In this document: positions 58,600-64,000 of the stretch, in pieces | Position numbering within the stretch: position 1 is the stretch's first letter | Layout of the letters: every line of letters starts with the position of its first letter | Origin: Nocardioides marmotae | GTDB taxonomy: Bacteria > Actinomycetota > Actinomycetes > Propionibacteriales > Nocardioidaceae | Length of the DNA: 64,000 bases | Assembly (NCBI RefSeq): GCF_013177455.1 | Contig: NZ_CP053660.1 | Span: 2,108,001-2,172,000 of the forward strand | Direction of reading: 5' to 3' | Made by a program: the position numbers and the translations under genes | Notes under the pieces: model-generated | Seen by the model: only the letters and a program-made list of their open reading frames with translations | Database searches by the model: none | What the model was told of the DNA's origin: nothing

Positions 58600-59894
58600 G
58601 CAAGGACGGCGCTCTCCAGCGGGATCGGGGTGAACATCTCCGCCTCGTCCTCCGGGAAGAGCGCGGTGGGGCCGTAGAGCCAGTCGACGAAGGAGTAGTC
58701 GTAGACGTCGCGCGCCCGGAGGATCGCGTTGCGCTGCCGCCGCTTCACCCCGACGTGGTGCCACAGGATGCCCCACTCTCGCGAGGTCGCGAGCACCCGC
58801 GCCGTGTGCTGGGTGCGCACCGCGTTGTACGCCTGCAGGGCGGTGTCCCAGTCGACCTCCCCGGAGGGGGAGCGGTTCATCTCGACGTGCTTGGCGAGCA
58901 CCCAGCCGTCCTCGATGGCCATGATCGCGCCTTGCGCGATGTACTGGAGCGGTGCGTGCGCGGAGTCGCCGAGCAGCGCGACGCGACCGAAGATCCAGTT
59001 CGGGATCGACTCGCGGTCATACATCCGCCACCAGCGGTCGCGCCACATGAACTTCAGGCCGTCCTGGACGTCGCCGACCGTGTCGGCGAAGGCAGCGTCG
59101 AGCTCATCGGGCGTGCCCCAGTCCTCGTCGCCGGCGAGCGCCGCGGGTGACTCGAAGACGGCGACCTGGTTGAACATCTCCCCGCCGCGCAGGCCGTACT
59201 GCACGAAGTGGCAGTTGTTGCCCAGGTAGAGCACCACCGCCTTCTCGTGGATGTTGTTCTCCCGGGCCTCGGCCATGGGGATGGCGCCGCGGTAGGCGAC
59301 GTAGGAGGACGACACGGGGTCGTCGCCGACGAACCTGGCGCGCGCCGGGGAGTGGATGCCCTCGGCGGCGATCACGATCGGTGCGGTGTGCCGGGTGCCG
59401 TCCTCGAGGATCACGGTCGCGCAGCGGCGGCCGTGCTCGTCCACGCCGGACTCGTAGTCGACGGCGGTGGCGCCGTTGACCAGCTGGACACCCCTGCGCT
59501 GACAGGCCCGCAGGAGGATGCCGTGCAGGTCGGACCGGTGGATGACCACGTACGGGAAGCCGTACCGCTTCTCCAGGTCGTGCAGGTCGAGGCGGGTCAT
59601 CTCCTCGCCCGAGCGCTGCGGGCCGACGCCGTCGAACATGATCATGTCGTCGGGCAGCACGCCGAGGCTCGTGACCTCCTCCAGCAGCCCGTACTCGTCG
59701 AGGATGCGCGTGCAGTTCGGGGCGATCTGCAGGCCGGCGCCGATCTCGCCGAACTCCGGCGCGCGCTCGAGCAGCCGGACCTCGAGACCGACGCGGGAGA
59801 GGGCGTACGCCGTCGACAGGCCGCCGATGCCACCGCCGACCACGACGACGTCGGGGCTCGCGGTGTGCTCGGTGTGCTCGCGGCTCACAGCCAT
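58581..59894 (-). CDS. 3-hydroxybenzoate 6-hydroxylase-type FAD monooxygenase
   Basis: A 437-residue class A flavoprotein hydroxylase. [17 protein letters not shown] is the FAD loop, [15 protein letters not shown] the DG-type segment and [11 protein letters not shown] the second FAD motif. Its place with gentisate-ring-cleavage genes points to conversion of 3-hydroxybenzoate to gentisate; salicylate 5-hydroxylation by this family is less likely. ATG at 59894 is used ([10 protein letters not shown]), overlapping the isomerase stop by 10 bp. Last gene of the gentisate operon. Confidence 0.85.
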
Positions 59895-60514
59895 GCTCCG
59901 ATCTCGGGGGCGTCGGTCAGCGCGTGCGCGCGTCCGGCCAGCCAGGCGGCCACCTCGGCGGCCGGCCCGGCAGGCAGGTCCTCGCGGCGCAGCCCACGCT
60001 TGAGGCGGGTGTCGTCGATCAGCGCGTCGAGGAAGCCGACCGGCAGGTCCGCGAAGCGCACCCCCCGGTCGAGATCCACGACGTGGACCAGGCTCTCGCG
60101 GCTGCGCATGTAGGGCAGCTCGCTCGCCGGGACCGTCCGGCCCTGCGCGGTGACGACCTCGTTGCTCCACTGCGCCTCGCAGAGAGCGTCGAAGCCCTCG
60201 GCGAGGGCAGCGACCGAGGACTCCAGCCATGCATCGGCCGCGGCTGCGGTCAGCGTGTCGCCTCGCGCGATGCCCGCCGCGCGGGCCTCGGGTGAGGCGT
60301 ACATCGGTGTCTCGACACCGGTCCGCGCCCAGGTGACGAGGTTGAGCAGCGCGTCGCCGTTGGCGGCGATGTGGGCGACCAGGTTGCCGACCGACCAGCC
60401 CGGAAGCGTGGACGGTGCGCGCAGGTCGTCGTCGGTCAGGCCGGCCGTCGCCTCGAGGAGCAGCTCGTTCCCCACGGCGACCCAGCCCCGGGCATCTGCC
60501 AAGGAGCGCGCCAC
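59885..60514 (-). CDS. Mycothiol-dependent maleylpyruvate isomerase
   Basis: A 209-residue DinB-like four-helix protein of the MDMPI family. H48 in VAHIAANGD, E140 and H144 in ESLVHVVD keep the spacing of the zinc ligands I recall for the Corynebacterium glutamicum enzyme (H52, E144, H148). It isomerises maleylpyruvate to fumarylpyruvate using mycothiol. GTG start 1 nt after the upstream gene's stop. Ties the operon to mshC in this window. Confidence 0.87.
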   Translation of the reverse strand: MARSLADARGWVAVGNELLLEATAGLTDDDLRAPSTLPGWSVGNLVAHIAANGDALLNLVTWARTGVETPMYASPEARAAGIARGDTLTAAAADAWLESSVAALAEGFDALCEAQWSNEVVTAQGRTVPASELPYMRSRESLVHVVDLDRGVRFADLPVGFLDALIDDTRLKRGLRREDLPAGPAAEVAAWLAGRAHALTDAPEIGAWL

Positions 60515-60515
60515 G

Positions 60516-61337
60516 TCACGCCTTGACGATGGTGTTGATGCACTCGCCGATGCCCTCGACCGAGGTGACGACCTGCTCGCCGCCCACGAGGTAGACCTGC
60601 GGGTCGCGAGCGTGGCCGACGCCGGCCGGTGTGCCGGTGGCGATGATGTCCCCGGGGTTCAGCGTGATCATCGTGGAGATGTACTGGACCAGGAAGACCG
60701 GGTCGAAGAGCAGCGTGCCGGTGTCGTCGCTCTGCATGACCTGGCCGTCGACGGTGGTCTGCACCCGCAGCGCGGGGCGGACGCCGCCGATCTCCTCGGG
60801 CGTGACCAGGTACGGACCGACCGGGGTGGTTGCCTCCCAGATCTTGCCCTGGGTCCACTCGATGGTGCGGAACTGCCAGTCGCGCACGGAGATGTCGTTC
60901 ATGACGGTGAAGCCGGCGATCGCGTCGGCGGCCTCCTCCTCGCTCGCCCGGCGAACCGGCTTGCCGATCACGATCGCGAGCTCGACCTCCCAGTCGAACG
61001 CATCGGTCTCGTCCGGCTTGACGATGTCGTCACGGGCGCCGATCAGGGTCTGGCCGAACTTCGGGAACAGCGTCGGGTGGGTCGGCAGAGGGCGGCCCAT
61101 CTCCTGGATGTGGTTCGTGTAGTTGTGGCCGACGCAGATCACCTTCGACGGGTTCGGCACGACCGGCGCGAAGTCCGCCGCCTCGACCGCGTACGTCGTG
61201 GCGTCCTCGGCCGGGGCGGGAGCGCCCGCGGCGAGCCACGCGCCGAGGTCGGCGAAGCCGAGGTCGACGTGCCGGTCGCCGCGCAGCTGAACGGAGCGGG
61301 TGCCCTCAGCGGTGCGGATCGTCGCGTTCTTGGTCAT
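60516..61337 (-). CDS. Fumarylpyruvate hydrolase (FAH family)
   Basis: A 273-residue fumarylacetoacetate-hydrolase-fold enzyme. VICVGHNYTNHIQEMG starts the catalytic domain; E117 and E119 in DWEVELAIVIG and the later NDISVRDWQ hold the metal. It should split fumarylpyruvate to fumarate and pyruvate, the last gentisate step. Its ATG shares a base with the upstream dioxygenase stop (TGATG). Confidence 0.87.
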   Translation of the reverse strand: MTKNATIRTAEGTRSVQLRGDRHVDLGFADLGAWLAAGAPAPAEDATTYAVEAADFAPVVPNPSKVICVGHNYTNHIQEMGRPLPTHPTLFPKFGQTLIGARDDIVKPDETDAFDWEVELAIVIGKPVRRASEEEAADAIAGFTVMNDISVRDWQFRTIEWTQGKIWEATTPVGPYLVTPEEIGGVRPALRVQTTVDGQVMQSDDTGTLLFDPVFLVQYISTMITLNPGDIIATGTPAGVGHARDPQVYLVGGEQVVTSVEGIGECINTIVKA

Positions 61338-62497
61338 CAGGTGTCCTTCTGGGTGCGGTGGAGGTGGAGCGCCTCGAAGATCGGGGCGTCGGAGAAGCGG
61401 AAGAGGTCGAGGGCGCCCTCGTCGGAGTCGGTCGCGCCGGCTTCCGAGCGGAAGGAGACGGGCTCCCAGGACGGGACGACGAAGAGGTCGCCACGGGCGA
61501 CGGTCCAGGACGTGTCGCCGACGCTCACGACGCCGGAGCCGTCGAACACCTGGAAGACCGAGGAGCCGGTCTCCCGCACGGGTGCGGTCGCGGCGCCACG
61601 CGCGACACGGTGGAGCTCGGCGCGGATCGTCGGCAGCACGTCGCCGCCGGTGCGCGGGTTGGCGTAGCGCACCGCGGCGTGGCCCGGCTCGACGGTGCCA
61701 CCGAAGCCCGCCCTCTCGAGCGCGAGCTGGTCGCACAGCGCGGCGTTGGTGTGCGACCACTTGTAGTTCAGCAGCGGGGAGCCCGGGGTGGCGTGTGTCG
61801 CCGAGAGCGGGCGTAGGCCCGGGTGGCCCCACAGCTGCTCGGAGCGGGAGCGCACCGGCGTCACGCACTCCTCCGGCGTGAGCGCGTCGCGCCCGAACTC
61901 GAAGAACTGCGCCTCGCTCGTCCACTGGAACGGGATGTCGAGGCCGTCGATCCAGGCCATCGGCTCGCTGGTGGCGTTGTGGTGGGCGTGGAAGTTCCAG
62001 CCCGCCTGGGGCAGGAAGTCTCCGCGGTTCATCGGCACAGCGTCCGTGCCGCCACCGCTCGGGCCGTCGCCGCCGACGCAGGTCCACACCCCCGAGCCCT
62101 CGACGACGAAGCGGAAGGCGTGCTGGGAGTGGCGGTGCTCCGGCGCGCTCTCGCCCGGCATCAGGTACTGGATCGCCGCCCACAGCGTGGGGGTGGCGAA
62201 CGGGCGGCCGCCCAGCGAGGGGTTCGCCAGCGCGATGGCGCGGCGCTCCCCACCCCGGCCGACCGGCACGAGGTGCCCGGCCCGGTCTGCGAGCGTGCGC
62301 AGGTTCTCCCACCGCCACAGGTGCGTGCTCGCCTTGCTGCTCGGGTGGGCCGGCATGAGGTCGCCGATCTCGGTCCAGAGCGGGACCAGCAGCTCCTCCT
62401 CGAAGCCGCGGTAGAGCTCCTCGAGGGCGGGGGTCACGTCCGGCTGGTCGGGTGCCGCGACGGCCGTCAGGCGCACCGGGGTGTCGAAGGCGGTCAT
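61337..62497 (-). CDS. Gentisate 1,2-dioxygenase
   Basis: A 386-residue bicupin iron dioxygenase. H121 and H123 in EHRHSQHAFRF, with H170 in NFHAHHN, form the N-terminal Fe(II) site; the second cupin (about 280-375) with SSVFQVFDGSG lacks a full metal set, as is usual. It opens gentisate to maleylpyruvate. ATG at 62497 is the first start after the regulatory gap. First gene of the operon. Confidence 0.9.
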   Translation of the reverse strand: MTAFDTPVRLTAVAAPDQPDVTPALEELYRGFEEELLVPLWTEIGDLMPAHPSSKASTHLWRWENLRTLADRAGHLVPVGRGGERRAIALANPSLGGRPFATPTLWAAIQYLMPGESAPEHRHSQHAFRFVVEGSGVWTCVGGDGPSGGGTDAVPMNRGDFLPQAGWNFHAHHNATSEPMAWIDGLDIPFQWTSEAQFFEFGRDALTPEECVTPVRSRSEQLWGHPGLRPLSATHATPGSPLLNYKWSHTNAALCDQLALERAGFGGTVEPGHAAVRYANPRTGGDVLPTIRAELHRVARGAATAPVRETGSSVFQVFDGSGVVSVGDTSWTVARGDLFVVPSWEPVSFRSEAGATDSDEGALDLFRFSDAPIFEALHLHRTQKDT

Positions 62498-62527
62498 GTG
62501 CCCTAGAGTGAGCCCGATCACAGGCCC

Positions 62528-62557
62528 CAGAACAGTCGATTCTGTTCTGAGGAACAG
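62528..62557. promoter_or_regulatory. IclR-type operator between gentisate operon and regulator
   Basis: CAGAACAG-TCGATT-CTGTTCTG (62528-62549) is a perfect 8+6+8 inverted repeat, and a third GAACAG follows at 62552-62557. It lies in the 78-bp gap between the divergent gentisate dioxygenase and IclR genes, 31 bp from the former start and 18-26 bp from the latter. This placement would let the IclR protein control both directions. Confidence 0.75.
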
Positions 62558-62575
62558 GGTCCGGGAGGGCGGGGG

Positions 62576-63328
62576 ATGAAGACAGCGCCGACGTACGCCG
62601 TCGCGAGCGTCGACCACGCCCTGCGGTTGGCCACCATGCTCCAGCTCGAGGGCACGCTCTCCGTCGCGCAGGCCGCCGAGCGCCTCGGGGTCGCGCGCTC
62701 GACCGCCCACCGGCTGTTGCAGATGCTGGTCTACCGCGACTTCGCCGTGCAGGACGACGCTCGGATCTACCACGCCGGACCGGTGCTCCAGCTCGCCACG
62801 CACTCCCGGTCGCAGACCTCCCGGCTCCGGTCCGCAGCGATGCCGCACCTGGATCGCGTCGTCGAGGTCGTGGGGGAGTCGGCCAACCTCACCATCCGGA
62901 CCGGCACGACCGCGCGCTTCATCGCTTCGGTCGAGTGCAGCCAGACGCTGCGGGTCGGTTCCCGCGAGGGGATGGTGTTCCCGGCCCACCGCAGCACCGG
63001 TGGGCTCCTCCTGCTGGCCGAGCTGCCCGACGAGGAGCTCAGCGTGATCTACGCGGAGCCGGTCGACGATGACGGAGATCCGCCCGAGCTGGCGGCGCTG
63101 CGCAAGGAGCTCGCGGTGATCCGCGCCCAGGGCTTCGTGGTCAACCAGGGACGCTCGGAGCGTGGCGTGGTGGCGGTGGGCGTCCCCGTGCGCGACGAGG
63201 ACGGCAACGCCCTGGCGGGCCTGTCGATCTCGATGCCCGAGGTTCGCTACGAGAAGGGCCGCCTGCCGCGCCTGGTCGCGACCCTGAACAGGACCGCCGG
63301 CGCGATCGAGGCCTCGCTCACCGCCTAG
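62576..63328 (+). CDS. IclR family regulator of the gentisate operon
   Basis: A 250-residue IclR protein. An N-terminal winged helix-turn-helix (about 12-70) has LSVAQAAERLGVARSTAHRLL, by its AAERLG-x-x-RST-x-HR residues, and the C-terminal effector domain (about 85-245) has HRSTGGLLLLAEL and GRSERGVVAVGVPV. Effector is probably gentisate or 3-hydroxybenzoate. Start ATG with GGGAGGGCGGGG upstream. Divergent from the operon it likely controls. Confidence 0.9.
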   Translation: MKTAPTYAVASVDHALRLATMLQLEGTLSVAQAAERLGVARSTAHRLLQMLVYRDFAVQDDARIYHAGPVLQLATHSRSQTSRLRSAAMPHLDRVVEVVGESANLTIRTGTTARFIASVECSQTLRVGSREGMVFPAHRSTGGLLLLAELPDEELSVIYAEPVDDDGDPPELAALRKELAVIRAQGFVVNQGRSERGVVAVGVPVRDEDGNALAGLSISMPEVRYEKGRLPRLVATLNRTAGAIEASLTA

Positions 63329-63335
63329 CGAGCCG

Positions 63336-64000
63336 CTAGACCTGACGCGAGGAGGTCCGTGGCCCGTCGAAGGGCGAGCTGCGCAGCGGGCGCAGGTCGA
63401 GGTCCTCGACCGGCTGCGCTCCCGAGCGGATGCCGCGCGCAGCACGGGGCTGGGCATCGATCCGCTCGAGCGCGCCCGCGAAGGCGACCAGGTCGTCCAG
63501 GTCGCGGGCAGGCAGCATCGCGTCGACGAGGGGCCGGGCGAGGAGCAGGCCGGGAGAGGGCGCGTACGACGGCAGGGGGTTGAGCCACACCAGTCGTCGG
63601 CACTGTCGCGACAGCCGCCGCAGCGCGGCGGCGAGCTCGGTGGGCCGACCTTGGTCGAGGCCGTCGGAGCAGATCACCACGGTCCCGCCGCGGGCCACGC
63701 CGCGTCGGCCGTGGTCGTGCACGAACGCGTCCAACGAGGCGCCGATCCGGGTGCCACCCTCGAAGTCCACGACGGCCGCCGCCGCCCGGGTCAGGGCGTC
63801 GTCGATCCGCCGCTGGCGCAGGTCGACGGTGACCCGGGTCAGGGTGGTCCCGAAGCAGAACACCTCGGTGCGGCGGTCCACCTGCGAGGTCGAGTGCGCG
63901 AACTGCAGCAGGGCCCGCGACGAGGCCACCATCGACCCCGAGACGTCGAGGATCAGCACCAGCGGACGCCGGCGCAGCCGGGGTGCCGCCCACAGCTGAC
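63336..64000 (-). CDS. VWA domain (CoxE-like) protein, 5' end cut by window
   Basis: C-terminal about 220 residues of a von Willebrand A domain protein. DVSGSM gives the MIDAS DxSxS, VVDFEGGTRIGASLDAF the Thr and GTVVICSDGLDQG the Asp of the metal site. The open frame runs past the window edge without a start. CoxE-like proteins of this kind usually act with a MoxR-type AAA+ ATPase, often next to molybdenum hydroxylase genes, so such neighbours may lie beyond the window. It converges with the IclR gene, 7 bp apart. Confidence 0.85.
   Translation of the reverse strand, partial: QLWAAPRLRRRPLVLILDVSGSMVASSRALLQFAHSTSQVDRRTEVFCFGTTLTRVTVDLRQRRIDDALTRAAAAVVDFEGGTRIGASLDAFVHDHGRRGVARGGTVVICSDGLDQGRPTELAAALRRLSRQCRRLVWLNPLPSYAPSPGLLLARPLVDAMLPARDLDDLVAFAGALERIDAQPRAARGIRSGAQPVEDLDLRPLRSSPFDGPRTSSRQV

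Overview
The window is chromosomal DNA of a high-GC actinobacterium. Protein content points to Nocardioidaceae, most likely Nocardioides or a close relative. The grounds are mycothiol synthesis (MshC) and use, many GTG starts, ATGA/GTGA gene couplings, leaderless TANNNT promoters, and a repeat family of the GGTTGAGC...GTGTCGAAACC type that I associate with that genus. I see no phage, insertion sequence, plasmid or CRISPR feature. It reads as ordinary core and accessory chromosome, with one tRNA (Leu-GAG).

Layout. 1-5.5 kb: two tandem condensation-domain acyltransferase-like genes (the first cut by the window edge), then convergently a four-gene operon of a YjdF-like membrane protein and an ATPase plus two-permease ABC-2 exporter. 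5.6-7.4 kb: a CE1758/CE1759-type flavin monooxygenase and FMN reductase pair, followed by seven 59-bp tandem repeats. 7.9-13.1 kb: PEBP protein, siroheme synthase-type fusion, SpoU methyltransferase, HIT-like protein, hemerythrin-like protein and an Rpf-type muralytic protein. 13.2-19.1 kb: a translationally coupled six-gene type III polyketide synthase cluster, probably making a prenylated, methylated, hydroxylated phenolic lipid or quinol. 19.0-22.3 kb: peptide deformylase and a FadE24/FadE23-like acyl-CoA dehydrogenase pair under a palindromic operator. 22.8-26.4 kb: a histone-H1-like Lys/Ala/Pro protein, small membrane proteins and DUF2252. 26.4-29.0 kb: galK and guaB1, divergent. 29.0-34.4 kb: BCCT transporter, LysR-effector-domain protein, DJ-1/PfpI protein, a secreted three-repeat protein and an anti-sigma-like ATPase. 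34.7-38.0 kb: ppsR-ppsA. 38.1-44.4 kb: mnhACDEFG (B fused to A) cation/proton antiporter. 44.6-45.4 kb: a 29-codon remnant of an FAD oxidoreductase coupled to an unknown gene, then tRNA-Leu. 45.5-58.6 kb: M20 peptidase, DUF5703, aldo/keto reductase, uppP, corA, histidine phosphatase, DUF3090, SCO1664-type kinase-like protein, mshC, PAC2 and metH. From memory, much of this matches the metH-to-dapE2 region of Mycobacterium tuberculosis. 58.6-63.3 kb: a gentisate operon (3-hydroxybenzoate 6-hydroxylase, mycothiol-dependent maleylpyruvate isomerase, fumarylpyruvate hydrolase, gentisate dioxygenase) divergent from its IclR regulator, with a clear operator. The window ends inside a VWA/CoxE-like gene.

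How genes work together. MshC makes the mycothiol that the gentisate-pathway isomerase needs. PpsR controls PpsA by reversible phosphorylation. Mnh subunits form one membrane complex. The phenolic-lipid genes form one operon. No wholly new system is proven. The best leads are the phenolic-lipid cluster, the secreted triple-repeat protein, the truncated oxidoreductase feeding a coupled unknown gene, the mshC-linked kinase-like/DUF3090/phosphatase module, and the operator over the fadE promoter.
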